Source: an uncultured bacterium (GTDB lineage Bacteria; Cyanobacteriota; Vampirovibrionia; Gastranaerophilales; Gastranaerophilaceae). Taken from it: a DNA stretch of 64,000 nt. The DNA lies in contig CASGEL010000014.1 of the NCBI GenBank assembly GCA_949300485.1, positions 21,852 to 85,851 of the forward strand. Reading direction: 5' to 3'. The position numbers and the translations under genes are program-made. Below the pieces are notes generated by a model, which did not search any database, was not told where the DNA came from, and saw only the letters and a list, made by a program, of their open reading frames with translations. The first letter of the stretch is position 1; each line of letters opens with the position of its first letter. Of this stretch, positions 37,434 to 46,204 are shown piece by piece.

Positions 37434-38138
37434 TTAAGCATCAATATTTAACTTATATCCGCCGCCGTAAATAGTTTCGATATACTTTTTACCGTTTGCA
37501 ATTTTATCAATCTTACTTCTTAAATGCCGAATATGAACCCTTATGGTTTCAATATCATCATCCGGCGCATATCCCCAAATATCTTTTAATAACTTTGCTG
37601 ATGACACCATATTTCCATGATTCTGAAACAACAGATTAAATATATCAAACTCAATGGGAGTTAACTTTGCCTGTTTATCACCTATTTTAACACTGTACTG
37701 CTCAGGCAGTAATGTTATATCACCCAAAGTTAATAAATCTCTTGTTGAAGCTGACTCAGGAATTTGTCTTGTTCTTTTTAACAAAGCCCTGACCCTGACT
37801 AAAAGTTCTTCTATCTCAAAAGGTTTTACTAAATAATCATCCACCCCGATATTAAAACCATTCACTTTATCATTAAGCTGAGATAATGCTGTCAGCATAA
37901 TAATAGGGATATTTTTCGTTTCATCATTTTGCCTTATTCTTTTAGCTACAGTAAAACCATCAACCTCAGGCATCATAACATCTAAAACAACAAGAGAAGG
38001 CATCTCCTGTTTAACAAGAGCAAACCCCTTAACCCCGTCATAAGCCTGAATTACGCTATAACCTGCTAGCTCCAAATTTACTTTTATTAGTTCATTTATA
38101 GAAGTATCATCATCTATTACAAGTATCTTATTGTTCAT
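37434..38138 (-). CDS. OmpR/PhoB-type response regulator
   Basis: Receiver domain (1-120) with acidic pocket DD at 9-10, phospho-acceptor Asp53 in VVLDVMMPEVDG, Thr in IIMLTAL and Lys in YLVKPF. The winged-helix DNA-binding domain follows (about 135-232), ending YIETIYGGGYKLN. It resembles RpaB/RpaA and PhoB types. No histidine kinase is adjacent, so it is an orphan here. The ATG at 38138 has no Shine-Dalgarno but TAAAAT ends six bases upstream; the shared box at 38171 overlaps the -35 position, so autoregulation is likely. The helicase gene follows on the same strand. Confidence 0.88.
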   Translation of the reverse strand: MNNKILVIDDDTSINELIKVNLELAGYSVIQAYDGVKGFALVKQEMPSLVVLDVMMPEVDGFTVAKRIRQNDETKNIPIIMLTALSQLNDKVNGFNIGVDDYLVKPFEIEELLVRVRALLKRTRQIPESASTRDLLTLGDITLLPEQYSVKIGDKQAKLTPIEFDIFNLLFQNHGNMVSSAKLLKDIWGYAPDDDIETIRVHIRHLRSKIDKIANGKKYIETIYGGGYKLNIDA

Positions 38139-38144
38139 AATCAA

Positions 38145-38150
38145 ATTTTA
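38145..38150 (-). promoter_or_regulatory. -10 box of the leaderless response-regulator promoter
   Basis: TAAAAT, six bases, ATG at 38138 on the minus strand. Confidence 0.5.
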
Positions 38151-38170
38151 GTACAAATGATAGTATTTTA

Positions 38171-38205
38171 AAATAGGATTAATAAAACTTAACATACCTA
38201 ATATT
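38171..38205. promoter_or_regulatory. Shared regulatory box, copy 2 (response regulator/speD intergenic)
   Basis: AAATAGGATT, five bases, AACTTAA, then CATACCTAAT. Nearly identical in order and spacing to 24751-24785. It overlaps the -35 position of the regulator's own promoter, so it may be its binding site. Confidence 0.5.
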
Positions 38206-38353
38206 ATTGAAAAGTAACCTATTAGTGTCTTTATGACATTTAATAAAATACAGAAAAAAATATATTTATCTAAAACTAACAAAAAAAAAATTTTTATTAT
38301 ATTATGTTATATGTGTGAAAAATATACATTTATTACATAAGGAGACAAATAAA

Positions 38354-38809
38354 TTGACAGAATCACCTTTAGACATGTTTCAATTAAATTCTGATATTGA
38401 TGAAATCCACTTAGGACAACATGTATTAGCTGAATTTTTTGAATGTGACCCTAATACTTTGAACAGTTTAGACAAAGTAGAAAAATATATGATAGACTCT
38501 GCTTTAGAATGCGGTGCAACTATTGTACAAAAATGTTTTCATATGTTTAGCCCATATGGAGTTTCAGGTGTTGTAATTATTGCTGAAAGTCATTTGGCTA
38601 TCCATACATGGCCTGAATTAGGTTATGCCGCAGTTGATTTATTTACTTGCGGTTCTAAATGTGATCCGAAAGTTGCTTATGAATTTTTAAAAGAAAAATT
38701 CTGTTCAAAAAGAGCAAGTTTCACAGAACTTAAAAGAGGTATTATTACCAGAAATACAATGAAAGTAGCTGAAAGACCTTTTGAAATAATGGAACAAATC
38801 GAAAGCTAA
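38354..38809 (+). CDS. speD: S-adenosylmethionine decarboxylase SpeD (proenzyme)
   Basis: Makes decarboxylated SAM, the aminopropyl donor for spermidine. It self-cleaves to create a pyruvoyl group: the site is IAES|HLAIHTWPE, with Ser79 counted from the TTG start becoming the pyruvoyl. The His in HTWPE and the Cys in DLFTCGSKC are the catalytic residues of the family. A TTG at 38354 is chosen because AAGGAG lies nine bases upstream; a GTG at 38315 in frame has no site. 151 residues. Spermidine synthase is not in the window. Confidence 0.92.
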   Translation: MTESPLDMFQLNSDIDEIHLGQHVLAEFFECDPNTLNSLDKVEKYMIDSALECGATIVQKCFHMFSPYGVSGVVIIAESHLAIHTWPELGYAAVDLFTCGSKCDPKVAYEFLKEKFCSKRASFTELKRGIITRNTMKVAERPFEIMEQIES

Positions 38810-38846
38810 ATCAGCATCAAAACCGAATAATAAAAAAATAGTTTAA

Positions 38847-38900
38847 TAGCCTGATGGGAGAGAGTCAGAAAATATTATCCTATCAGGCTATATATTTTAT
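38847..38900 (+). terminator. Terminator after speD
   Basis: TAGCCTGAT...GGGA pairs with TCCT...ATCAGGCTA (38847-38860 / 38878-38890) with a long loop, followed by a T-rich stretch. Confidence 0.65.
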
Positions 38901-38967
38901 AAAATCCCCAGATTTAATAAAATAAGGTAGAAAAAAGACTCAATTAAAAGTAGAAAAGGAGAAAAAA

Positions 38968-39324
38968 ATGAACGTTACAAGAATTGCATTTACCGGCAGA
39001 GAAACAATGTTAACTAGAGGAATAAATGAAGCTGCGTCTAAAACTCAAGATTTTGTTAAAGCAAGTAAAATCTTCTCACCTGCAGAAGTTAAAGCAGTAG
39101 AAGAAGAAATTGCTAAAGCAAAAGAAAGTGATTTTACTTTAAAAGTTATAGATGAAGCATTTAATTCAAAATCAACATATACAAGTCCATTCGCTCCAAC
39201 TGCGGCAAAAAAAGAAGTTGCTATGACTCAAGCGCAGAGAAATAACTATAACTGGTTACTATCACATGGTACTCCTGCAGAAGAAGCAGAAGCTGCAAGT
39301 ATGCACATTGATATCAATGTTTAA
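38968..39324 (+). CDS. Small lineage-specific protein with N-terminal AFTGR motif (118 aa)
   Basis: Unknown function. Residues 6-11 read IAFTGR, the short Phe motif also seen near the N-termini of the 289-aa and 346-aa proteins. The rest is mostly helical and charged (AEVKAVEEEIAKAKESD), ending LLSHGTPAEEAEAASMHIDINV. A strong AAAAGGAG site precedes the ATG. No signal peptide or membrane segment. Its last 11 bases overlap nnrD tail-to-tail. Confidence 0.6.
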   Translation: MNVTRIAFTGRETMLTRGINEAASKTQDFVKASKIFSPAEVKAVEEEIAKAKESDFTLKVIDEAFNSKSTYTSPFAPTAAKKEVAMTQAQRNNYNWLLSHGTPAEEAEAASMHIDINV

Positions 39325-40144
39325 TTTCAGTTTGTAAATATTTTATAGCATTAGGAATAAAGCTTATCAGATCTTCAGCCATTACTGAATATTCGGTAAG
39401 CTTTTCCTTTGCAAAATCTCCACTAAGTCCATGCAAATAGACTCCCAATGAAGCTGCCTCAAATATATCCATTCCCTGTGCAACAAGTCCAGATATCATG
39501 CCAGTTAATACATCTCCGGAACCGGCCTTTGCCATAGAATTATTACCTGTTGTATTTATATATTTACACCCATCGGGAGCTACTACAACCGTTCTATGAG
39601 ATTTTAAAACAGTAACAGAATTATATTTCTTAGAAATCTCAACAGCTGAAGCCTCAAAATTATTCAAAATATCATCTAAAGAACAGTCCAGTAATCGTGA
39701 AGCTTCTTTTGGATGCGGGGTAAATACCAAGCTATTGAAACCTTTTGATAAAAAAATTTCCTGATGCTTTGATAAAATATTTAATCCGTCAGCATCTATC
39801 ACCAGCGGAACGTCTTTAGCCAAAGACAAAATTGTTCTATTAAATATTTCCACTGCCTGCTTATCTTGAGATAATCCGCAGCCTAATTCTACAACATCAG
39901 CCTGAGAGAGATTTAACTCTAAATCTCTCAGCGGAACAAAAACAATATTCTGAGTTTGCGCTGCAACAGCATCAATTACTCTTTCAGTTGAACACAAAAA
40001 GCAGTATCCACAGCCTATTTTTAGGGCAGAAACACTTGATAAATATGCCGCACCCGGCATATAATCAGAACCTGCAATATTTATAACCCTGCCATAAGAT
40101 GCTTTATTAGAATTTTCAAAACGTTTAGGTAATTTAAAGTCCAT
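39314..40144 (-). CDS. nnrD: ADP-dependent NAD(P)H-hydrate dehydratase NnrD
   Basis: Repairs damaged NAD(P)H hydrates. Ribokinase-like fold: N-terminal GRVINIAGSDYMPGAAYLS, VIDADGLN in the middle, TPHPKEASRL, and the GSGDVLTGMISGL anion-hole motif. Only the C-terminal YjeF half is present (276 residues); the epimerase (NnrE) half is not fused. Last gene of the envelope/housekeeping operon, its start overlapping trmL by 11 bases. Confidence 0.93.
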   Translation of the reverse strand: MDFKLPKRFENSNKASYGRVINIAGSDYMPGAAYLSSVSALKIGCGYCFLCSTERVIDAVAAQTQNIVFVPLRDLELNLSQADVVELGCGLSQDKQAVEIFNRTILSLAKDVPLVIDADGLNILSKHQEIFLSKGFNSLVFTPHPKEASRLLDCSLDDILNNFEASAVEISKKYNSVTVLKSHRTVVVAPDGCKYINTTGNNSMAKAGSGDVLTGMISGLVAQGMDIFEAASLGVYLHGLSGDFAKEKLTEYSVMAEDLISFIPNAIKYLQTEIKH

Positions 40145-40583
40145 TTTGTCTTATTGCCTCATAAGCTACAATAGCTACTGAATTTGATAAATTTAAACTG
40201 CGTTGACCCTCTTTCATAGGTATAGTTCTAGCATGGGAATCTTTCACGTATTTATCAGGCAAACCTCGCGTTTCCGGCCCAAATACAATGAAATCACCAT
40301 CTTTAAATTCGATATCAGTATATAATTTATCAGTCTTTGTTGTTAAATAATAAAATGTACCATCAGGAAATTCATTATACAACTCGTCCATAGAATCAAG
40401 TTTATGTAAATCTACACTATCCCAATAATCAAGTCCTGCACGTTTTGTATACTTGCTGCTTAAAGAAAAACCCAACTTCCCGACCAAATACAAACTTGCT
40501 CCGCAACAAGCACAAAGTCTTGCTATATTTCCGGTATTTTGCGGAATTTCAGGTTCATATAAAACAATATTTAACTTAGCCAT
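40134..40583 (-). CDS. trmL: tRNA (cytidine/uridine-34-2'-O)-methyltransferase TrmL
   Basis: SPOUT methyltransferase for tRNA-Leu wobble positions. Signatures: LYEPEIPQNTGNIARLCACCG, RAGLDYWD, IVFGPETRGLPDKY, and RSLNLSNSVAIVAYEA in the knot. 149 residues, normal. Between pgsA-like and nnrD. Confidence 0.94.
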   Translation of the reverse strand: MAKLNIVLYEPEIPQNTGNIARLCACCGASLYLVGKLGFSLSSKYTKRAGLDYWDSVDLHKLDSMDELYNEFPDGTFYYLTTKTDKLYTDIEFKDGDFIVFGPETRGLPDKYVKDSHARTIPMKEGQRSLNLSNSVAIVAYEAIRQNGL

Positions 40584-40598
40584 AATTAAGCAATATTC

Positions 40599-41216
40599 CT
40601 ATTTTTCAAAGAGTTTTTTACATTCCATTACTACAGGCAAGCCCCTAACAACACAGAATATAATAGCTATCCAGGCTAATACAATACCCACAGTATTTAA
40701 CGCAGGTGTCCAGCTATAAACTTCCATTCCCGGAGTATTTGCAAGAATAATAATTATAAATGCCATTACTTTTGCTACAGCATAAGAAATTCTCATAAAA
40801 CGTGAAGCACATATGAACTTACCAAGCGGTGTAGACTGCATTGTCTTATCCCCAAAAGCAGTAAAGCCTTTTGATAAAGCTACACTTCTTATACCGTCAG
40901 TAGTAAATGCTCTTGCTACACAAACAATAGGAAACATTGCATTTAATGCCTGATTTTCACCAGCCAAGTAACCAAGAACAGCAAAAGCTACCCAAAACGA
41001 TACTTCTACAATTCTATCACCCATAATGTCTAATACTGAACCAAATTCAGATTCCTCATTGAACTTTCTTGCAACATAACCATCCAGTCCATCCAACGAA
41101 AACGCTATAATTGTTAAAACAAAAGATATAGCATAAGTCAAAGTAGTCGGGATAAATAATAAAAATACTGCAAGTAATGCAACAAATATTCTAAATATTG
41201 AAATAAAATTTGCCAT
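40599..41216 (-). CDS. pgsA: CDP-alcohol phosphatidyltransferase (PgsA-like)
   Basis: Inner-membrane enzyme that makes phosphatidylglycerophosphate or another CDP-diacylglycerol product. The family motif D-G-x2-A-R-x8-G-x3-D-x3-D is complete in LDGLDGYVARKF...FGSVLDIMGDR (about residues 42-70). Six hydrophobic helices, 205 residues. Phosphatidylglycerol is the most likely product but PS or inositol types cannot be excluded from this alone. Confidence 0.82.
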   Translation of the reverse strand: MANFISIFRIFVALLAVFLLFIPTTLTYAISFVLTIIAFSLDGLDGYVARKFNEESEFGSVLDIMGDRIVEVSFWVAFAVLGYLAGENQALNAMFPIVCVARAFTTDGIRSVALSKGFTAFGDKTMQSTPLGKFICASRFMRISYAVAKVMAFIIIILANTPGMEVYSWTPALNTVGIVLAWIAIIFCVVRGLPVVMECKKLFEK

Positions 41217-41236
41217 AAATAACCTCTTTTACAAAA

Positions 41237-42238
41237 CTATATTTTTTTAGATCTTGATAGGGCAAAATCAACATTATCTAAATTTTTAGCTCTATCTCCA
41301 AGCATAATTTTTTCAGCCTCTTCTAAAATACTTACTACGATAAAACCATTTTCGCCGTCAGACCTTGCTTTTTTACCTGTTTCACAACAACTGATAAAAT
41401 GTTGGCACTCTAATTTTAACGGTTCTATTTCTAAATAATCCAACTGAACATTTTCAATTGTCCCAGCCTTATAATTATCATAAATTGTTAACTTATGTTC
41501 AGGAACAGTATCGTCCAATATTGCAGTAGCCTTTGTTCCTCTAACAAGAAGCTGAACATGTTTTCTCGGAGTAATCCAGCTGTCTGTAATATGAGCAATC
41601 GCTCCGCCTTCCATCAATATACCTATATGAGTAATATCCATAATATCATTACCGTCAGAAGAACAACCGATAGCAGATATTACACGTTTAGGATTTTTAC
41701 CTAAGACATAACTAATCATAGAAACATCATGTGGCGCCAAATCCCACATTACACTACGATCATTTTTAAAATAATTTATATTTAATCTGTCGCTTTGAGC
41801 ATAAACAATATCACCCAAAACGCCATCTTCTACAAGCATTTTTAATCTGTTAACAGCAGGATGATATAAAAGCAGATGTCCTACCATTAAAACTAAACCT
41901 TTACTGTCTGCTAAATCTGTCAAATCTCTTGCTTCTTGAGCAACTGTAGAAATAGGTTTTTCAACATATACGTGCTTTCCTGCTTCAAGCATTGCTTTCA
42001 CGAATTTATAATGTGTATGACTCGGGGTAACTACAACAACACCTGTAATTTCTTTACTGTTTAAAATATCATGAAAGTCCTTTGTCGTAGGAATACCCGG
42101 ATATTGTTCTCTTACCTTTGCAAGATTTTCTTCATCCAAGTCACAAACCATACCTAAAGCATTTAAATTATAGAAATTTCGAACAATATTTCGACCCCAT
42201 AATCCGCAACCTAAAACTGCTATTTTTTGCTCTTTCAT
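41237..42238 (-). CDS. Gfo/Idh/MocA-family sugar-nucleotide oxidoreductase
   Basis: NAD(P)-dependent oxidoreductase. N-terminal Rossmann motif IAVLGCGLWGRN, then VYVEKPIS with the catalytic Lys, and WDLAPHDVSMISY in the C-terminal domain. 333 residues. It resembles the WbpB/WlbA type that oxidises UDP-HexNAc uronic acids. Next to a GT2 transferase and other envelope genes, so a role in surface-glycan sugar synthesis is plausible. Confidence 0.82.
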   Translation of the reverse strand: MKEQKIAVLGCGLWGRNIVRNFYNLNALGMVCDLDEENLAKVREQYPGIPTTKDFHDILNSKEITGVVVVTPSHTHYKFVKAMLEAGKHVYVEKPISTVAQEARDLTDLADSKGLVLMVGHLLLYHPAVNRLKMLVEDGVLGDIVYAQSDRLNINYFKNDRSVMWDLAPHDVSMISYVLGKNPKRVISAIGCSSDGNDIMDITHIGILMEGGAIAHITDSWITPRKHVQLLVRGTKATAILDDTVPEHKLTIYDNYKAGTIENVQLDYLEIEPLKLECQHFISCCETGKKARSDGENGFIVVSILEEAEKIMLGDRAKNLDNVDFALSRSKKI

Positions 42239-42319
42239 ATTTTCCCTAACTTTCTTAACCTGATAGTATCCTAAATTAATTATAAACTTGAAAAGATTTT
42301 TTGCAAATATTTTACAAAG

Positions 42320-43198
42320 CTATCTGCTTCTGCGTTCCTGTTCTCTAAGATTTTTTACGGCCTCAACCCTTAAGTCATACATTTGCTGGTACCTTTCATA
42401 GAATAAATCTTTATCTTCCGGAGGAAATGTTGTAACAAGTTTATCCAATAACGGCTTTGGCACTTCTGAAATTTTTACAAGTCTATCTATAACCTCATTT
42501 GTCATCGGATAGAATGCTTTATAGTTTTTATAAAATATATGACTACATTCTGCTTCTACTTGCATAGAGTGTTTCGTAACCTGTTCTCCAACCTTACAAG
42601 TTACTGCAATAGGCTCAAACAAAACCCCTTTATACCCACCTAGAAGCAAGCGTATAATTAAATCATAATCAGCTAAGAGTTTAAACTTCTCATCAAAAAA
42701 ATTTAACTCCTCTAACGCTGAACGCTTAAAAAACATGGCTTGTCTAGGACAAGGCATAACTTGAAAAGCATTTAACATTGCAGGTGTAAATTGAAAAACA
42801 TACCCTTCCGGATGACAGCAATATGACGGAAAGAAACAAAAATCCGCATTCTCCTCTTCCATAAGATTTACAATATCAGCAATCGCTGTTATGTCATGAT
42901 AAAAATCATCACAGCTTAAAAAAGATATATATTTACCCTTAGCTCTTAAGGCTCCTTTATTATAAGCATCAAATTTTCCTCTATCTTGCTCTGAATGAAA
43001 ATTTAAATATCCTGAATTTTTATATTCTTTTAATAGAACTTGAGTGCCATCAGTTGAGGCATTATCCATAACTAAAAGATCTACGTATGGATAAGTCTGT
43101 TTTTCCAGCAGATTTACCAATAATGTAAAATCATCCGACTGGTTATTATCTACTATATTAGATGTTGTTACTATAACTGTGACTTCCGGTTCATACAT
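42320..43198 (-). CDS. Family 2 glycosyltransferase
   Basis: GT-A-fold transferase, probably cytoplasmic or peripheral on the inner membrane. Nucleotide-binding start TVIVTTSN, VMDNASTDGT, and the DxD-like SCDDFYHD near residue 93. RQAMFFKRSALEELNFFDEKF and ADYDLIIRLLLGG form the acceptor side. The C-terminal ~70 residues are charged. Donor and acceptor unknown. AAGGA precedes the ATG. Confidence 0.85.
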   Translation of the reverse strand: MYEPEVTVIVTTSNIVDNNQSDDFTLLVNLLEKQTYPYVDLLVMDNASTDGTQVLLKEYKNSGYLNFHSEQDRGKFDAYNKGALRAKGKYISFLSCDDFYHDITAIADIVNLMEEENADFCFFPSYCCHPEGYVFQFTPAMLNAFQVMPCPRQAMFFKRSALEELNFFDEKFKLLADYDLIIRLLLGGYKGVLFEPIAVTCKVGEQVTKHSMQVEAECSHIFYKNYKAFYPMTNEVIDRLVKISEVPKPLLDKLVTTFPPEDKDLFYERYQQMYDLRVEAVKNLREQERRSR

Positions 43199-43220
43199 AA
43201 TTTATGTCCTTATTCTACTT

Positions 43221-44570
43221 TTAATTATTTACATATACATTACGCAAAATTTGTTCTTCTATATTTTTCTTATCCGCAGAAGATGTTTCTGGATCACTTA
43301 TCATTATATCAAAAGCATAAACTTTTCCCCTACGAGAAACAATATAGCCAGCTAATGCACTGGAGCCTGTCAATGTACCTGTTTTTGCTCTTAAATTATC
43401 TTTAAAATAAAGCATTCTATTTTTCAAAGTTCCGGTTCCAGGAGCCGGGAATAACAATTTGTAATCTTCAAAATTATCAGATTTAGATTTCATAACAAGA
43501 AAATCTGTCATAAAATCTGCTGTAACTAAATTGTTAGAAGATACACCGCTTGCATCAACAACCTGTATGTTTTTATCATCAATATCAAATTTTTTCAAAT
43601 ATGCATATAGCATTCCCATAGAATTTTCAAATGTACCAGTTGAATTTGCCCAAACTGCTCCAGCGACCTTAAATAAGGTTTCAGAAGCTAAATTACTACT
43701 ATTTTTCAAAATAGAATCTACTATCAAATCAATACTATGATCAACCTGCGCTACTAGATAAACATTATCTTTAGGTAATTTTGCCATCTGAACCGGATTA
43801 AAATATTCAAACTTCTTATTTCTTATAACTTCCTCCAAACGTAAAATAAAATTCATTTTTGGATTAGAAACAGGAATAGTTATATTACAAACTTTAGACA
43901 CTACTCCAGAAATTTTAAGCATATTAGGAATTGCAGAATCAGCTTTTTCTACTTTAACACTGTTTTGCATATGAATATCTGTTTCTACAAGATTCATTAA
44001 TGATATTGGATAAAAAGGTTTTATTTTTATATTTGCAGGTACTAAATTTGAAGCCGGAGATATTTCAATTTTTAACAAATTATTATTAATATTATAAGCA
44101 CTAAACTTTGGAATATAAGAACTCAATTCATCTTCTTCAAGCCAATCTTTACCCCATTCAACATTATCTAAGATACTATCATCAATATAAATATTTTTAG
44201 GAATAATATTTTTTGCTACAGCACCATCTATTAATAAACCTAAATCATCAGACGTTAACAAAGGATCACCTGAAAGTTTTATATACAAATCATTATTTGT
44301 ACTCTTATACAATTTTGTTGAAAACTTATAATCCTCTCCAAGAGTATCTACAGCAGCTGCAGTTGTAATAACTTTCAATGTAGAGGCTGGAGTACGTTGA
44401 GTTTTTTCATTTAACTGAAATAATACATTTCCATTTTCAATATTTTTTATTGAAACAGAAACAGTATCTTTATCTACACCCAAAGAATTTAAGGTTCTGT
44501 TAATAGATTCCGCATAAGCAGAAGTAATAGTAAATATTAATGAAACCAATAGAATTAAAATTTTGCGCAT
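43221..44570 (-). CDS. dacB: D-alanyl-D-alanine carboxypeptidase/endopeptidase (PBP4, S13 family)
   Basis: Periplasmic penicillin-binding protein that trims or cuts peptidoglycan peptides. Signal peptide 1-20 (cut after AYA). SxxK at Ser63 (PASTLKVITT), SxN in the VDASGVSSNNLV segment, and KTG in RAKTGTLTGSSALAGY. 449 residues, normal for PBP4. GAGGTG precedes the ATG, and the gene starts inside the nitrilase gene (16-base overlap). Confidence 0.92.
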   Translation of the reverse strand: MRKILILLVSLIFTITSAYAESINRTLNSLGVDKDTVSVSIKNIENGNVLFQLNEKTQRTPASTLKVITTAAAVDTLGEDYKFSTKLYKSTNNDLYIKLSGDPLLTSDDLGLLIDGAVAKNIIPKNIYIDDSILDNVEWGKDWLEEDELSSYIPKFSAYNINNNLLKIEISPASNLVPANIKIKPFYPISLMNLVETDIHMQNSVKVEKADSAIPNMLKISGVVSKVCNITIPVSNPKMNFILRLEEVIRNKKFEYFNPVQMAKLPKDNVYLVAQVDHSIDLIVDSILKNSSNLASETLFKVAGAVWANSTGTFENSMGMLYAYLKKFDIDDKNIQVVDASGVSSNNLVTADFMTDFLVMKSKSDNFEDYKLLFPAPGTGTLKNRMLYFKDNLRAKTGTLTGSSALAGYIVSRRGKVYAFDIMISDPETSSADKKNIEEQILRNVYVNN

Positions 44571-45382
44571 AAAATTTTCACCTCATAGTTATCCTTAACA
44601 TCATTTAATGTAGGAGATTTTTCTCTAAAATCATACATCAAATCAAGATAAATGTCAGCACTAAAAATACCTTCTCCATCCATCATGGAAGAGACTTCTT
44701 CGCCTTTATAGTCTATAATTCTTGATTGACCGAGATTATACTCGCCGTTTTCAATATATCCGGACTGAGTTAAAGCCAACATATAACACTGATTTTCAAT
44801 AGCTCTTGATTTTGTCATCATTTCCCAAGGTACAGGTTTATTAGAACCCCATGCCGCACAATTAACCAAAATATCAGCTCCAGCTTTAGTATAAGCTCTG
44901 TATAATTCAGGAAATCTTATATCATAACATATACTCAAACCATACTTTATGCCATCTAAATTTACCATTACAGGAGTCGTTCCGGAAGAAACATATTTAT
45001 CTTCGTCACACCCATAATATGAGTATAAGTGCAATTTTGAATATGCCGCAACCAGATTTCCATTTCTGTCAAACACAGGACACGTATTGTAATAATTGTC
45101 ATCTTGCTTAGTTATATAACTTCCGCCAATTATATTAGTATTATAAGTTCTTGCAATTTCAGATAAAAAAGCTGAAACAGAACCGTTATATAAATTCTGA
45201 GCAGTTTCACGAAAATGCGAACAAGACCAACCTACAGTCCAAACTTCAGGAAGCACAAGAACATCAGTTTGTCCTTTCAAACCTGCAGAAATAATCTTTT
45301 CAACTTTATCAATATTTGCGCTGACATCACCAATAATAGATGACATCTGCAACATAGAAATGTTTACTTTCTTTTTTTCCAT
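44555..45382 (-). CDS. Carbon-nitrogen hydrolase (nitrilase superfamily, omega-amidase-like)
   Basis: Amidase with the Glu-Lys-Cys triad: Glu46 in VLVLPEVW, Lys116 in YSKLHLY and Cys152 in ISICYDIRFPE-like LSICYDIRFPE. 275 residues. The WEMMTKSRAIENQ motif is typical of the Nit2/omega-amidase branch. No signal peptide. Overlaps both neighbours, so translation is coupled. Substrate unknown. Confidence 0.88.
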   Translation of the reverse strand: MEKKKVNISMLQMSSIIGDVSANIDKVEKIISAGLKGQTDVLVLPEVWTVGWSCSHFRETAQNLYNGSVSAFLSEIARTYNTNIIGGSYITKQDDNYYNTCPVFDRNGNLVAAYSKLHLYSYYGCDEDKYVSSGTTPVMVNLDGIKYGLSICYDIRFPELYRAYTKAGADILVNCAAWGSNKPVPWEMMTKSRAIENQCYMLALTQSGYIENGEYNLGQSRIIDYKGEEVSSMMDGEGIFSADIYLDLMYDFREKSPTLNDVKDNYEVKILCAKF

Positions 45383-46053
45383 AATTTTAAATTTTGAGCC
45401 TCTTTATACTTTCCAGGAGCAGATTGTTGGAGATTCATCAATGATTCTTTTATTTCTTTGGCTATTTGTTTATCAGATTTACCTTCTGCATAAATAGGAT
45501 TTCCATATAAATTTATTAACCAGCATGGACCGATAGGGCAAGTCATTTTATCCCAAGATGGAAATTTTACAAATGTAAAATTCGGAGAATACCAATGGAC
45601 AGGAATAATCGGAACCTTCGCCTCCCTTGCTAACACAATTGCACCAGATTTAACCTTATGCAAAGGACCCCTTGGACCATCAACCATAATCGCAATATTT
45701 TCCCCATCTTTTAATTTTGAAATCATTTTTAAAGTTCCGGAAACTGAACCTTTACGTTTTGAAGATCCTCTGCAGGTCTTAAACCCCCATTTTTCACATA
45801 CTCTTGCAATAATTTCACCATCCAAAGAATTACTTATTAAAATATTTATATTATTTCTATCCCTTATTCCATGTAAACAAAATTGATTTTCATGCCACAT
45901 AACATAGATACATGGGAATATTCCCGGATTGTTAAACTCTACAATATAAGTAAATAACTCTTGCATCTTCATTATAGAATATGCAAGATTTGTAACCTGC
46001 CCAATATTATTTTTATTTATAAGCCTAACCATAAGTACAATTAATTGTAACAT
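45364..46053 (-). CDS. DUF374 lysophospholipid/lipid A acyltransferase-like protein
   Basis: DUF374-type acyltransferase: WHENQFCLHG near residue 53, the acidic/Arg-rich SSKRKGSVSGTLKMI, IMVDGPRGPLHKVKSGAIVLAREA and IIPVHWYS. Homologues act with lipid A or lysophospholipids. 229 residues. First gene of an eight-gene operon down to nnrD. The ATG at 46053 lacks a Shine-Dalgarno and TAAAAT ends five bases upstream, so it may be leaderless; an internal ATG at 46032 is an alternative. Confidence 0.78.
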   Translation of the reverse strand: MLQLIVLMVRLINKNNIGQVTNLAYSIMKMQELFTYIVEFNNPGIFPCIYVMWHENQFCLHGIRDRNNINILISNSLDGEIIARVCEKWGFKTCRGSSKRKGSVSGTLKMISKLKDGENIAIMVDGPRGPLHKVKSGAIVLAREAKVPIIPVHWYSPNFTFVKFPSWDKMTCPIGPCWLINLYGNPIYAEGKSDKQIAKEIKESLMNLQQSAPGKYKEAQNLKLWKKRK

Positions 46054-46058
46054 AATCT

Positions 46059-46064
46059 ATTTTA
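46059..46064 (-). promoter_or_regulatory. -10 box of a leaderless promoter for the envelope operon
   Basis: TAAAAT, five bases, ATG at 46053 on the minus strand; no ribosome binding site. Confidence 0.4.
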
Positions 46065-46119
46065 AAATCTCAAATATTAACAATGTAAAAGTTACAAAAT
46101 AAAAATACTGACAAACTCC

Positions 46120-46148
46120 TTGACTTTGAAAAATGTTTGCCATAGAAT
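46120..46148 (+). promoter_or_regulatory. Sigma-70 promoter of tRNA-Pro
   Basis: TTGACT (46120-46125), 17 bases, TAGAAT (46143-46148). A small hairpin (about 46168-46195) lies between the promoter and the tRNA. Confidence 0.7.
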
Positions 46149-46204
46149 AAATTACGTGGCTAGAAATAGGTCAAAAATAATGCAAAAGCATTATTTTACC
46201 CCTA

